In this document: piece after piece, positions 37,101 through 47,186 of the stretch | Position numbering within the stretch: position 1 is the first letter of the stretch | How the letters are laid out: each line of letters begins with the position of its first letter | Assembly: GCA_028622995.1 (NCBI GenBank) | Contig: JAJQJQ010000047.1 | Location: forward strand, 62,001-126,000 | DNA length: 64,000 nt | DNA from: Panagrolaimus kolymaensis | Taxonomy: Eukaryota > Nematoda > Chromadorea > Rhabditida > Panagrolaimidae | Direction: 5' to 3' | Program-made: the position numbers and the translations under genes | The notes under the pieces: model-generated | Seen by the model: the letters and a program-made list of their open reading frames with translations, nothing else | What the model was told of the DNA's origin: nothing | Databases searched by the model: none

Positions 37101-37196
37101 ACAAATAAAAATGTAAAACAAATTATTTTAGGATGTCAAACATTATTGTTATAACATTTTCCGAAACAATATGCCAGCTACTTACAATCGACACTC

Positions 37197-37410
37197 TGTT
37201 GTATCCTTACAACAATAACAATGGAATCAGCAATCACTCAAAAAGATAAAGTTAGTTTTATTATTGATTACAAACAAGAGACAACAAACAAGCAAACAAA
37301 TATTAGGCTAGCGAGTAACATGCATTGAGAGTTGGCTGCATGGAGATTGACTCGCGCTTGTTTGGCGGCAGTTTAAATACACGTTAGTTTACAATGACTA
37401 ATACACAACA
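37197..37410 (-). repeat. 3' LTR
   Basis: 214 bp; on the + strand it begins TGTTGTATCC and ends ACACAACA, so the ends are TGTTG/CAACA inverted. Base-for-base match to 40165-40378 as far as I can read. Confidence 0.93.
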
Positions 37411-37418
37411 TCCCTCCA
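37411..37418 (-). other. Polypurine tract
   Basis: On the minus strand TGGAGGGA directly abuts the 3' LTR, the expected place and composition for the plus-strand DNA primer. Confidence 0.75.
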
Positions 37419-37460
37419 CACTAACTTAAGAACTCATACAATTAAAATATCTAACAAGTC

Positions 37461-40040
37461 TTAATTAGTAAACGTAGTGCAGGATATCCATGACGGATCC
37501 ACTTTGAGACGATCAATTGGACGACGAACACGAGTAGCATATCGAGATTGCGGTGAGCATCGACCATTTGAAATTCCATTTGAATTCATCATCACGGGAG
37601 CCATCGGTGTTGTTTCGTAATCACTTGAGTTAATTTGAGAGTGATCAGTCACATGAGGCAAGGTTTGACCTCTTGTTGGAGTAACAGGAGCAGAAACATC
37701 CATCATCAGTTCTTGAGCATCGAGCGAAACATTAACAGCATCAGAACATCCATGTTCATCTAAACCATCATTTGTTTCCTTGAATTTACGAAGACGAGCA
37801 TCATATTGATCATCGAATTGGCGTTTCATCTTTTCATCAGGTCCATAATTCTTAACCATTTGCGGCGGACGAAGAAGATCCAAGTTCATACATAATTCAC
37901 GACCAAGGAGAGCCATAGCAGGAGTAACACATCCAGGTGTTGCATTCGAAGGGGCGGTACGTTGAGCTAGCAAAAGATCATTTACACAGTTTTTTAATTT
38001 GACATTTGGACCATGAGCACCATCACATTTCTTGATGAAGTTCTTCCTTCGTTGAGAGCAGGAGAAACAAGACATAACCATAGATTCAATATCTTTCATC
38101 ATTCTTGGCCAATAAACACGTTGTCGAGCAAGAGCTTTCATAGCAGAGATTCCACTTTGACCAAAATGAAGTTGATCAATCACTTGAGCACGAAGTTTCT
38201 TTGGTGTCAACACTTGATCGTTCATCATGACATCGGAACCCAGAGAATTTCTTCCATCATGATTGAAAGGCGATGAAGTACCATCAGTAAAAGAATCCCA
38301 TATTCTTATTGCATCTTCGTCTGATTCATATTCCATAATGACATCAGTAGCAGTGACGGGTAAAACAGAAACATGTTTTACTTGAGCCATCGATTCCATT
38401 GAAGCTTCTTCTTCCAGTTCAGACATTGATTGAACATCAGTAGTCAAACGAGATTCAGCATCAGCTAGTCCAAGTTCCTTTTGAATCACTTCATCAGCAA
38501 ACATTGATGGTCGTTGAGGTTTCGTAAAGACAGGAACAGCCTCCTCCTTTAGATGATGATGGACATTTACTTTCTTACCATGTCCCATCCCTTCCTCGGT
38601 CAGTGATTTGAACGTTGAGTGGACTTCTTCCATAGCGCCAGCAGGAGCCATACATTCTTCAGCAACCATATTGCATACAATTCCATCCATAGGAATATGT
38701 CTTAGACCAAAGGCATTGTACAGATCCAATCCAAGAAGAGATTGATCCACGTCAGCAACCCAAAGAGAGATGAGTTTTGATTGACCGTTGAGCCTTACAT
38801 CAGCAAGAAAAGAACCATTCAGCTTGAAAATTTCTTTGTTTACGCCACGAGCCAACAGTGATGGACCATCAAAAGCAGGTTTACCAAGTTCTTGATACGC
38901 ATCCAAAGAAAGGATCGTAACATCAGCACCAGTATCAAGTTGAAGTTTTATAGGTGTACCATAAACAGATATTTGAATCATTGGACGAACAGTAGCACTT
39001 GGAGCGGCACAAGAGGCTACCACTTTTGGTTGAGAGACCATACGAGAATCCAATTTTACTTCTTTAATGTCCTTGACGTTGCTTGATTGGTAAACAGCTT
39101 TCTTTTGATAACCATTATTATCATGTTCATCCGACACTTTGTTAGATCTTTCGCAAATTTTTGCTATATGACCACGAAGATTGCAGGAGTAGCAAACAGC
39201 ATTCTTGAACTTGCATTTATCACGAGCATGAAGAGCACCACACGAACCACAAGTACTTGACATCTTTGATTCCAGGTTCTTACTTCTTTGATCTTCATAT
39301 TTTCTTACAAAATTTACAGATCTTTGTTCAGGAAGTCGTTGATCTTCTCGAGTAAGTATTGCGTTGTTCACCATCAGTTGAATGTCAGCAAACTTCATAC
39401 GAGCGTTTTTGTTCAATTGAGCCAAAACCATAGTACGAATTTGTTCCAAGCCACGATGTTGCATTCCCATGATCATGCGGAGAGTATTGAATTCGTTCTC
39501 TTCAAAGTTGTCCCAATCCAATTGCGATGAGCTTTGCAGGATTCGACCACAGTATTCATCAAAGGATTCATTTTCTGGATCATCCCATTTCAGTTGAAAG
39601 GCAGCAAAACGAGTAGCAAACAAGGATTGTTTCTTATCAAAGAGGTTGATCATCGTAGACTTGAACAGTTTGTAATCACCAAAAGTTGAGAGGTTTGATG
39701 TGTGAGGAAGCATTGCACTCTTGACTTTCTTGAAGGTTGAGCTATCCATAGCATTTATCACCAACTTGATTTTGTCCATATCAGAGATATCAGCATCGAG
39801 TCCAAACACAGCTTCTCTTCTTTCAAACCATGTACCAGCATAATTGACATCCGAAAGATCCAGCTTGAATTCAGGCAATTTCGGTAAAACTTTCTTTTGA
39901 GATGCTATTCCATGAGCAGCAAGAATCTTCAGCGCTTTGGCCACTTCAGCCATCATCAAAGCGGTATCATTTGAAGCATTCTTCAGACCCTTTTCAGTTT
40001 CGTCAACTTCTTTCGGTGTTGAACTTTCAGTATCAGGCAT
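37461..40040 (-). CDS. Gag-protease polyprotein with deleted RT and integrase core
   Basis: 859 aa from ATG 40040 (the frame is open further upstream without an ATG). Domains: retrotransposon Gag capsid-like region (about 55-235, including KLPEFKLDLSDVNYAGTWF, typical of Gypsy/Bel-class Gag); two zinc knuckles, C264-C267-H271-C276 (spacing 2-3-4, one short of canonical) and C283-C286-H291-C296 (canonical CX2CX4HX4C); retropepsin with active-site DTGAD (369-373) and LLGLDL (435-440). A short RT entry stub (VPVFTKPQRP, about 502) follows. The frame then jumps past RT and RNase H to the integrase zinc domain (LHFGQSGISAMKALARQRVYWP..CFSC, 624-661), where the second His of HHCC is Gln. It jumps again past the DDE core to the integrase C-terminal part (LLLAQRTAPSNATP..LLRPP, about 689-726). 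Both deletions keep the frame open. Confidence 0.9.
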   Translation of the reverse strand: MPDTESSTPKEVDETEKGLKNASNDTALMMAEVAKALKILAAHGIASQKKVLPKLPEFKLDLSDVNYAGTWFERREAVFGLDADISDMDKIKLVINAMDSSTFKKVKSAMLPHTSNLSTFGDYKLFKSTMINLFDKKQSLFATRFAAFQLKWDDPENESFDEYCGRILQSSSQLDWDNFEENEFNTLRMIMGMQHRGLEQIRTMVLAQLNKNARMKFADIQLMVNNAILTREDQRLPEQRSVNFVRKYEDQRSKNLESKMSSTCGSCGALHARDKCKFKNAVCYSCNLRGHIAKICERSNKVSDEHDNNGYQKKAVYQSSNVKDIKEVKLDSRMVSQPKVVASCAAPSATVRPMIQISVYGTPIKLQLDTGADVTILSLDAYQELGKPAFDGPSLLARGVNKEIFKLNGSFLADVRLNGQSKLISLWVADVDQSLLGLDLYNAFGLRHIPMDGIVCNMVAEECMAPAGAMEEVHSTFKSLTEEGMGHGKKVNVHHHLKEEAVPVFTKPQRPSMFADEVIQKELGLADAESRLTTDVQSMSELEEEASMESMAQVKHVSVLPVTATDVIMEYESDEDAIRIWDSFTDGTSSPFNHDGRNSLGSDVMMNDQVLTPKKLRAQVIDQLHFGQSGISAMKALARQRVYWPRMMKDIESMVMSCFSCSQRRKNFIKKCDGAHGPNVKLKNCVNDLLLAQRTAPSNATPGCVTPAMALLGRELCMNLDLLRPPQMVKNYGPDEKMKRQFDDQYDARLRKFKETNDGLDEHGCSDAVNVSLDAQELMMDVSAPVTPTRGQTLPHVTDHSQINSSDYETTPMAPVMMNSNGISNGRCSPQSRYATRVRRPIDRLKVDPSWISCTTFTN

Positions 40041-40143
40041 CTTGAATTTTCTTCTTGAAGCAAAATTATCCCAAGATCCGAACAAAGTAATCAGCAGCGA
40101 CCAGAATTGAAGAAAAGCACGAGCAGAGAAGCAGTAGATAAGA

Positions 40144-40161
40144 ATCACACTCTAGTCACCA
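40144..40161 (-). other. Primer-binding site
   Basis: On the minus strand, three bases after the 5' LTR, the sequence starts TGGTGACTAGAGTG; TGG is the complement of the CCA tail of a tRNA. I could not assign the tRNA. Confidence 0.6.
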
Positions 40162-40164
40162 GTT

Positions 40165-40378
40165 TGTTGTATCCTTACAACAATAACAATGGAATCAGCA
40201 ATCACTCAAAAAGATAAAGTTAGTTTTATTATTGATTACAAACAAGAGACAACAAACAAGCAAACAAATATTAGGCTAGCGAGTAACATGCATTGAGAGT
40301 TGGCTGCATGGAGATTGACTCGCGCTTGTTTGGCGGCAGTTTAAATACACGTTAGTTTACAATGACTAATACACAACA
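40165..40378 (-). repeat. 5' LTR
   Basis: 214 bp, the upstream LTR in the element's own orientation. Identical to the other LTR by eye. On the minus strand it contains a GTGTATTTAAAC stretch that could act as a TATA-like element. Confidence 0.93.
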
Positions 40379-40772
40379 CACTCTCACATTCAATATTTCT
40401 GAAAGTATTGATTTCAACGCTGTAAGAAGTTTCGAAGAAAGTAACAATTCACCCATTTTGCAAAAATTGTTGGATGTATCCAAGTTGAGAGCTGTTCTTT
40501 TTTTATCTTTTTGTTGTGATTACATGAAACATTACAATATTAAGAAAATTTGCAAACAATTTTCTGATGAAAACCAAATTCAATGTCTTTTTATGGAGGG
40601 CGAAACAACAATTATCACCTCAGCAATATTAGCTGCAATAGCTGAAAAAAAGAACGTGGAACCAAACGTAAAGGATGTTATCACAGTCGTAACTGCATAT
40701 CCCCCATCTGAAAATCAGGCCGGTTATCAACAATTTTATACAGTAATTCAAGAAGAAGATGGATTACGCATT

Positions 40773-41820
40773 TTATATATATGTAAAAAAGGTATGGGTA
40801 GTTAGCAGTTTGAAAAACCCGGCCGATTGTTTGATTTTTCTATTTATAGATTCTGGGGTAGTTTCATATGGAGATTACGGGAAAATTAGTCTTTTTATCA
40901 TAAGTAAAGATATGCTAATTCAAAAAGTTTTCGTAAAGGTTTGTAAAACCGGGACTTAGCCATTTTTTCACGTTTTTTTTATCATTTCAAACTTAGTTTG
41001 CTCAAATCGTCAATTAGGTGTATTTATCAAACTCAAAAGTCCGGAAAATATTCCTGTAGCAAATTTCATGTAGTATTTGATTTTTATAAATTCAACATAA
41101 TACAACTTGACGGAAATGAGTTCATTTGGGTTTGAATATGTAAATTTTCTCCAAATTTTTTCAATCACTTTTTCTCTTTTGTAGCTTTGGCGCAGTGGGA
41201 TGAAAATTTTTTTGAAGCAATGGAAGTGAAAAGTTCGAGTTTTTGATGGTTTTTTTGATGGAACTTCATAGGTTTTATTTATATGAATTAAGGGGAATAT
41301 TATTTAAATAATTTTTTAAAATTAATGGGATAGTTAAATATGCAAATTTTTCGAGAAATTTTCATATTTTTTCGAATTTTTTAGTGATTGAAGTGATTTA
41401 ATTATGAAATGGTTGGGGAATCATTTGTACCCATTTTGGGTGGATTTTTTGACGGTTCTCTAATACCAATTTGGGTGGATTTTTTGACTGTTCTCATTAA
41501 TCCAATTTGGGTGGATTTTTTGACGGTTCTCCAATACCTATTTCGGGTGGATTTTTTGACGGTTCTCTAATACCCATTTTGGGTGGATTTTTTAACGGTT
41601 CTCTAATACCCATTTTGGGTGGATTTTTTAACGGTTCTCAAATACCCATTTTGGGTGAATTAAAAAATTAATAACTTTCAAGAGCAATGGTTCTTTAAGG
41701 ACCTCAAACCCGAAGGGCTAGCAACAGCTCTTAGTCGTCCAAGGTGATTATCAAATTTGCAAAGCTTTTTAATACGGTTCTCTATTTTTTTTATTCACGT
41801 AACTTAAACGGTTCTCCTAG
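40773..41820 (+). repeat. A1 unit (alpha), founder-edge copy
   Basis: The only A copy attached to the upstream Hsp70-like exon. Its first ten bases are the end of that exon, followed by the 67-bp intron and second exon (40850-40959). A tRNA-like stretch lies at about 41181-41249 and the 35-bp minisatellite at 41429-41660. The tail differs slightly from all others (CTAGCAACAGCTC rather than CTAGCATCAGCTC, and TTTTTTATTCACG in place of the later TAGTTCTG), as expected of an edge copy outside homogenisation. Confidence 0.9.
41181..41249 (+). other. tRNA-like stretch of the A unit (A box + partial B box)
   Basis: TGGCGCAGTGG is an exact match to the RNA polymerase III A-box consensus TGGCNNAGTGG, and about 45 bases later AAGTTCGAG matches the core of the B box (GGTTCGANNCC). 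The surrounding bases do not fold into a full cloverleaf, so this is a decayed tRNA or SINE-like remnant. Beta, beta-prime and delta units carry TGGCGCAATGG. Confidence 0.5.
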
Positions 41821-43008
41821 TTATATATATGTAAAAAAGGTATGGGTAGTTAGCAGTTTGAAAAACCCGGCCGATTGTTTGATTTTTCTATTTATAGATT
41901 CTGGGGTAGTTTCATATGGAGATTACGGGAAAATTAGTCTTTTTATCATAAGTAAAGATATGCTAATTCAAAAAGTTTTCGTAAAGGTTTGTAAAACCGG
42001 GACTTAGCCATTTTTTCACGTTTTTTTTATCATTTCAAACTTAGTTTGCTCAAATCGTCAATTAGGTGTATTTATCAAACTCAAAAGTCCGGAAAATATT
42101 CCTGTAGCAAATTTCATGTAGTATTTGATTTTTATAAATTCAACATAATACAACTTGACGGAAATGAGTTCATTTGGGTTTGAATATGTAAATTTTCTCC
42201 AAATTTTTTCAATCACTTTTTCTCTTTTGTTGCTTTGGCGCAATGGGTTGGAACTTTAAGCGAGGCTATGGAAGTGAAAAGTTCGAGTTTTTGGCGGTTT
42301 TTTTGATGAAACTTCATAAGTTTTAATTATATTTATAGAGGCTAATAATATTTAAATAATTTTTTAAAATTATTGGACATAACAAATATGCAAATTTTTC
42401 AAGAAATTTCCATATATTTTAGAATTTTTTAGAGACTTAGGTAATTTAACTTTGAATTTATGGATTAATTATTTTGTACAGATATCGGGTGGATTTTTTT
42501 GACGGTTCTCATTAATCCAATTTGGGTGGATTTTTTGACGGTTCTCTAATACCAATTTGGGTGGATTTTTTGACTGTTCTCATTAATCCAATTTGGGTGG
42601 ATTTTTTGACGGTTCTCCAATACCTATTTCGGGTGGATTTTTTGACGGTTCTCTAATACCCATTTTGGGTGGATTTTTTAACGGTTCTAATACCATTTTG
42701 GGTGGATTTTTTAACGGTTCTCTAATACCAATTTGGGTGGATTTTTTAACGGTTCTAATACCAATTTGGGTGGATTTTTTAACGGTTCTCATTAATCCAA
42801 TTTTGGTGGATTTTTTAACGGTTCTCATTAATCCAATTTTGGTGAATTAGGAAATCAAAGGCTTTTCAAGCGCAATGATTCTTTAAGGACCTCAAACCCG
42901 AAGGGCTAGCATCAGCTCTTAGTCGTCCAAGGTGATTATCAAATTTGGTGAAGCCCTTTAATACGGTTCTCTATTTTTTTAGTTCTGTAACCTAAACGGT
43001 TCTCCTAG
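41821..43008 (+). repeat. A2 unit (beta)
   Basis: 1,188 bp. After the shared core it has TTGCTTTGGCGCAATGGGTTGG. The minisatellite at 42481-42846 is the longest uninterrupted block of the array, and its units switch between TTGACGG and TTAACGG. Confidence 0.9.
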
Positions 43009-44158
43009 TTATATATATGTAAAAAAGGTATGGGTAGTTAGCAGTTTGAAAAACCCGGCCGATTGTTTGATTTTTCTATTTATAGATTCTGGGGTAGTTT
43101 CATATGGAGATTACGGGAAAATTAGTCTTTTTATCATAAGTAAAGATATGCTAATTCAAAAAGTTTTCGTAAAGGTTTGTAAAACCGGGACTTAGCCATT
43201 TTTTCACGTTTTTTTTATCATTTCAAACTTAGTTTGCTCAAATCGTCAATTAGGTGTATTTATCAAACTCAAAAGTCCGGAAAATATTCCTGTAGCAAAT
43301 TTCATGTAGTATTTGATTTTTATAAATTCAACATAATACAACTTGACGGAAATGAGTTCATTTGGGTTTGAATATGTAAATTTTCTCCAAATTTTTTCAA
43401 TCACTTTTTCTCTTTTGTAGCTTTGGCGCAGTGGGATGAAAATTTTTTTGAAGCAATGGAAGTGAAAAGTTCGAGTTTTTGATGGTTTTTTTGATGGAAC
43501 TTCATAGGTTTTATTTATATGAATTAAGGGGAATATTATTTAAATAATTTTTTAAAATTAATGGGATAGTTAAATATGCAAATTTTTCGAGAAATTTTCA
43601 TATTTTTTCGAATTTTTTAGTGATTGAAGTGATTTAATTATGAAATGGTTGGGGAATCATTTGTACCTATTTCGGGTGGATTTTTTTGACGGTTCTCATT
43701 AATCCAATTTGGGTGGATTTTTTGACGGTTCTCTAATACCAATTTGGGTGGATTTTTTGACTGTTCTCATTAATCCAATTTGGGTGGATTTTTTGACGGT
43801 TCTCCAATACCTATTTCGGGTGGATTTTTTGACGGTTCTCTAATACCCATTTTGGGTGGATTTTTTAACGGTTCTCTAATACCAATTTGGGTGGATTTTT
43901 TAACGGTTCTAATACCATTTTGGGTGGATTTTTTAACGGTTCTCTAATACCAATTTGGGTGGATTTTTTAACGGTTCTAATACCAATTTGGGTGAATTAG
44001 GAAATCAAAGGCTTTTCAAGCGCAATGATTCTTTAAGGACCTCAAACCCGAAGGGCTAGCATCAGCTCTTAGTCGTCCAAGGTGATTATCAAATTTGGTG
44101 AAGCCCTTTAATACGGTTCTCTATTTTTTTAGTTCTGTAACCTAAACGGTTCTCCTAG
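43009..44158 (+). repeat. A3 unit (alpha)
   Basis: 1,150 bp. Shares the post-core sequence of A1 (GTAGCTTTGGCGCAGTGGGATG) but the tail of the internal copies. Minisatellite at 43663-43996. Confidence 0.9.
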
Positions 44159-45139
44159 TTATATATATGTAAAAAAGGTATGGGTAGTTAGCAGTTTGAA
44201 AAACCCGGCCGATTGTTTGATTTTTCTATTTATAGATTCTGGGGTAGTTTCATATGGAGATTACGGGAAAATTAGTCTTTTTATCATAAGTAAAGATATG
44301 CTAATTCAAAAAGTTTTCGTAAAGGTTTGTAAAACCGGGACTTAGCCATTTTTTCACGTTTTTTTTATCATTTCAAACTTAGTTTGCTCAAATCGTCAAT
44401 TAGGTGTATTTATCAAACTCAAAAGTCCGGAAAATATTCCTGTAGCAAATTTCATGTAGTATTTGATTTTTATAAATTCAACATAATACAACTTGACGGA
44501 AATGAGTTCATTTGGGTTTGAATATGTAAATTTTCTCCAAATTTTTTCAATCACTTTTTCTCTTTTGTTGATTTGGCGCAGTGGGATGAAAATTTTTTTG
44601 AGGCAAAGGAATTGAAAAGTTCGAGTTTTTGATGGTTTTTTTGATGGAACTTCATAGGTTTTATTTATATGTATTAAGGGAATAATTTTTTAATAATTTT
44701 TTATAATTATTGGACATAATAAATATGCAAATTTTTCGAGAAATTTTTATAAATTAAGAAATTTTTAGTGATTGAAGTGATTTAACTTTGAATTTATGGA
44801 TTAATTATTTTGTACAGATATCGGGTGGATTTTTTTGACGGTTCTCTAATACCCATTTTGGGTGGATTTTTTAACGGTTCTCATTAATCCAATTTGGGTG
44901 GATTTTTTAACGGTTCTCTAATACCAATTTGGGTGGATTTTTTAACGGTTCTCATTAATCCAATTTTTTGGTGAATTAGGAAATCAAAGGCTTTTCAAGC
45001 GCAATGGTTCTTTAAGGACCTCAAACCCGAAGGGCTAGCATCAGCTCTTAGTCGTCCAAGGTGATTATCAACTTTGGTGAAGCCCTTTAATACGGTTCTC
45101 TATTTTTTTAGTTCTGTAACCTAAACGGTTCTCCTAGTT
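44159..45139 (+). repeat. A4 unit (gamma)
   Basis: 981 bp. Post-core TTGATTTGGCGCAGTGGGATG and GAGGCAAAGG; short minisatellite (44818-44976). Followed by a B unit instead of another A unit, as is A12. Confidence 0.9.
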
Positions 45140-45515
45140 CCTCTAAACACAGAAAAATTTATGGGAGGTTCCCATCCTATTAAAGTGGTTAGTAACTATC
45201 TTAAAACTAATAATATATCATTATTTAATGCTATTTATCATAATATCTTGGCTTTTTAACAATTAATTAGCATAATTTAAAGTTTTTCGCGAAAATCTCA
45301 GTTTTTTGACTAAAACTTTTTTTCCATCCAATGGTTTAACTATGAACTTTTGTAACGACATGTAAAAATATATATGGAATTTGATTTTCCTTGCCGTTTT
45401 TCCAATAAAGCCTCTGGGTATTTCAAAATCTTCTGCACAAAATTATTTTAAGGTCCAATTTTTTTTTTCAAAAAATCAATGAAAATTTTTTGCAACATGC
45501 ATTTTCTCTTCCTTT

Positions 45516-45582
45516 GTCGCATTTGCTCAGTGGTGGAAGGCGGTGAACTTGCGAATGGATGAAAGTTCGAAACCTCTGCGAT
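45516..45582 (+). other. tRNA-like stretch of the B unit
   Basis: 67 bp from GTCGCA to TGCGAT, whose ends pair as a six-base acceptor-like stem (one G-T pair). It contains TTTGCTCAGTGGTGG (A-box-like) and AAGTTCGAAACC (B-box-like). D- and anticodon stems are poor, so a functional tRNA is unlikely. The same stretch recurs at 48724-48790 and 61040-61106. Confidence 0.5.
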
Positions 45583-46794
45583 GTAAATAATTTTTTTGAA
45601 TTTCTTTAACTATAAAATGGAGGGGAATATTATAATTAATTATAAAAATAATTTTTGGGTATATTTGGTTAATAAATATAAGGATAATTATGGAAAATTA
45701 GCATATTTTTTATATTTTTGACCCCAAACAATTATAAAACAATGGAAATTATTTTTAAAAGGGTTTTAAATAAATTTTTGCATATTTATTTATGCAAAAT
45801 ATCGAAAATTTTGCATAATTATTTTTGTTTTACTTATAAAATGGTGGATAAATTTGGATATTCAAGTGAATTAAGGTTGATATTAGAGGAGTTTAGGTGG
45901 ATATTTGAGAAAGTTTGTGTGGATTATCTCTCATGTTTTGGTGAATTTTTAATGGATCTTTTAACTGTTTTTGGTCTATTTTTATGGATCTTTTGGTGGA
46001 TATTAGAAGAGCTACGGGTGGATATTTGACAAAGGTTGATCGATCTTTTGTTTTATTGATCTTTTGGGAAATGGATGTTTGGATGGATGTTTGGATGGAT
46101 CTTTATATACCTTTTGGTGGATTATGATGGATCCTCGGGTGGATTTTTTATGGATTTTTGGGTGGATTTTTATCGATCTTTGAGTGGATTTTAAAAGATT
46201 TTTGGATGGATTTCAATGGTTTGGGTGGACTTTAATAGATCTTTTTATTGTATTTGGTGGATTTTAATGGACATTTGAAGAGCTTCAGGGTCCACGGGTG
46301 GAGAATCTTGGATCTTTTGGTTGATCGATCTTTGGGGTAATGTATCTTTGGTTGATCGATCTTTGGGTGGATGGAACTTTTGGTGGATTTTCGATGGTTT
46401 TTGTGTTTATGGATTTTGGGTTTATGGATCTGTGAGTGGATTTTTATGGATTTTTACCGTTCTTTGAGTGGATTTAGAAAAATTCTTGGATTGATTTTGA
46501 ATGATCCACGGGTTGATTTTTATGGATCTTCGGGTGGGTTATGATAGATCCTTCCGCGGAATTTGAATGATCCTTGAGTGAATTTCCATGGATCTTTAAA
46601 CTGTTTTCGGTGGATTTTCGTGGATATTTTGGTGGATATTAGGAGAGCTTCGGGTGGATATTTGACTAAGGTTGATCGATCTTTTGGTTGATCGATCTTA
46701 GGGTGGATGTATCTTTAGGTGGATTTTTATGGATCTCTTTACTGTTTTGGGTGTATTTCTCGGGATCCTTAAATGGATGGATCCTTAAGTGGAT

Positions 46795-47050
46795 GGATCT
46801 TTGGGTTGATGGATCTTTGGGTTGATGGATCTTTGGGTTGATGGATCTTTGGGTTGATGGATCTTTGGGTTGATGGATCTTTGGGTTGATGGATCTTTGG
46901 GTTGATGGATCTTTGGGTTGATGGATCTTTGGGTTGATGGATCTTTGGGTTGATGGATCTTTGGGTTGATGGATCTTTGGGTTGATGGATCTTTGGGTTG
47001 ATGGATCTTTGGGTTGATGGATCTTTGGGTTGATGGATCTTTGGGTTGAT
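46795..47050 (+). repeat. 16 perfect copies of a 16-bp repeat (B1)
   Basis: Unit GGATCTTTGGGTTGAT, exactly 256 bp. It is the homogenised core of the degenerate GGAT-rich minisatellite upstream. On the minus strand it happens to stay open and encodes a meaningless repeat peptide. Confidence 0.97.
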
Positions 47051-47069
47051 GGAACAAATTCGTCACTTC

Positions 47070-47090
47070 AAGGGGCGCGAAGCGCCCCTT
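47070..47090. repeat. GC-rich hairpin with GAA loop (B1)
   Basis: Perfect 9-bp stem AAGGGGCGC / GCGCCCCTT around GAA. The centre is GCGAAGC, a heptamer known to form an unusually stable DNA mini-hairpin. It stands out sharply from the AT-rich surroundings. Confidence 0.9.
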
Positions 47091-47186
47091 TCATTCTTTT
47101 ACTATAGATGTTTGGTATCAAAATGAAGTGCTCATTCTCCTTTATCTATGTGCCTATATTAATATACGTGGATCCCGTGTCACTGG

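Larger units (their letters stand above)
14518..37132. other. Gene-poor, A/T-run-rich region upstream of the SoxD gene
   Basis: About 22.6 kb where every frame I examined is low-complexity (Lys/Asn/Phe/Leu runs) and mirrored by frames on the opposite strand. I see no domain, no chain of exons and no RNA gene. Recurrent elements are A4-9/T4-9 runs, AAAATGGC-type words (for example 17443, 18309, 20358, 25565, 33161) and CGACGACAA-type words (for example 21771, 27162, 28629, 31230). Microsatellites are listed separately. Two related words, ATTGGTGATTTGATGCC (about 21805) and ATTGGCGTCATTTGATCCC (about 22702), hint at duplicated short elements. In a compact nematode genome such a gap next to a developmental regulator is most simply read as regulatory or giant-intron DNA. 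Confidence 0.6.
37197..40378 (-). mobile_element. Non-autonomous Ty3/Gypsy-type LTR retrotransposon
   Basis: 3,182-bp element in minus orientation with TG..CA-bounded 214-bp LTRs, flanked by the 5-bp target duplication CACTC (37192-37196 and 40379-40383). The LTRs read as identical throughout, so insertion is recent. A primer-binding site and a polypurine tract sit at the expected internal edges. The single internal frame has gag and protease but only stubs of reverse transcriptase and integrase, so the element must depend on an autonomous relative for copying. It interrupts the Hsp70-like frame. Confidence 0.93.
37133..40959 (+). pseudogene. Divergent Hsp70-like gene, split by an LTR retrotransposon
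   Basis: Removing the retrotransposon and one CACTC target copy leaves a continuous frame: exon 37133-37196 plus 40384-40782, then a 67-bp intron (GTAAAA..TTTATAG, 40783-40849), then 40850 to a TAG at 40957-40959, about 190 aa. It is collinear with the Hsp70 nucleotide-binding domain: IKKICKQFSDE (from 74) fits the 'dAKRLIGRrFdD' block, CLFMEGET fits the 'veGE' block, SAILAAIAEK fits the 'Mvl.k.kE' helix, and VKDVITVVTAY (about 117) fits 'V.dAVITVPAYF'. GLRILYI fits 'GLnVLRII', and SYGDYGK fits 'AYGLDKK'. The N-terminal ATP loop (DLGTT) is not recognisable, so ATPase activity is unlikely. Instead of the rest of Hsp70, the gene runs into the tandem array. A donor (AAG-GTTTGT at 40936) could carry splicing further. 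A TTTTAG before ATG 37133 allows an upstream exon. Confidence 0.65.
45140..47186 (+). repeat. B1 unit
   Basis: 2,047 bp. Left part unique to B units, with a tRNA-like stretch; from about 45890 rightwards a degenerate minisatellite of GGTGGAT/TTTATGGATCTTT words that becomes a perfect 16-bp array, then a GC hairpin and a 95-bp end. An open frame of 103 codons at 45718-46029, identical in B2 and B3, has no protein-like features. Confidence 0.9.

Noticed and set aside
38013..38276. Plus-strand frames inside the retrotransposon
   Set aside because: Antisense shadows of the gag-protease frame.
42481..42846. CRISPR-like look of repeats with variable spacers
   Set aside because: Spacers are a few recurring short variants, the host is a eukaryote, and there are no cas genes.
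45718..46029. 103-codon + strand frame identical in three B units
   Set aside because: Identity only reflects identity of the DNA units; no ATG at its opening, no domain, and it merges into degenerate minisatellite.
46785..47066. Minus-strand frame of 93-109 codons in each B unit with a strict 16-residue repeat
   Set aside because: It is the translation of the 16-bp DNA repeat; 16 is not divisible by 3, so the same peptide pattern arises from all three phases and needs no coding function.
47070..47095. GC hairpin followed by T run as a bacterial-type terminator, or bacterial contamination
   Set aside because: The T run is short and mixed, it recurs in each satellite unit, and the flanks are plainly nematode-like AT-rich repeat DNA.
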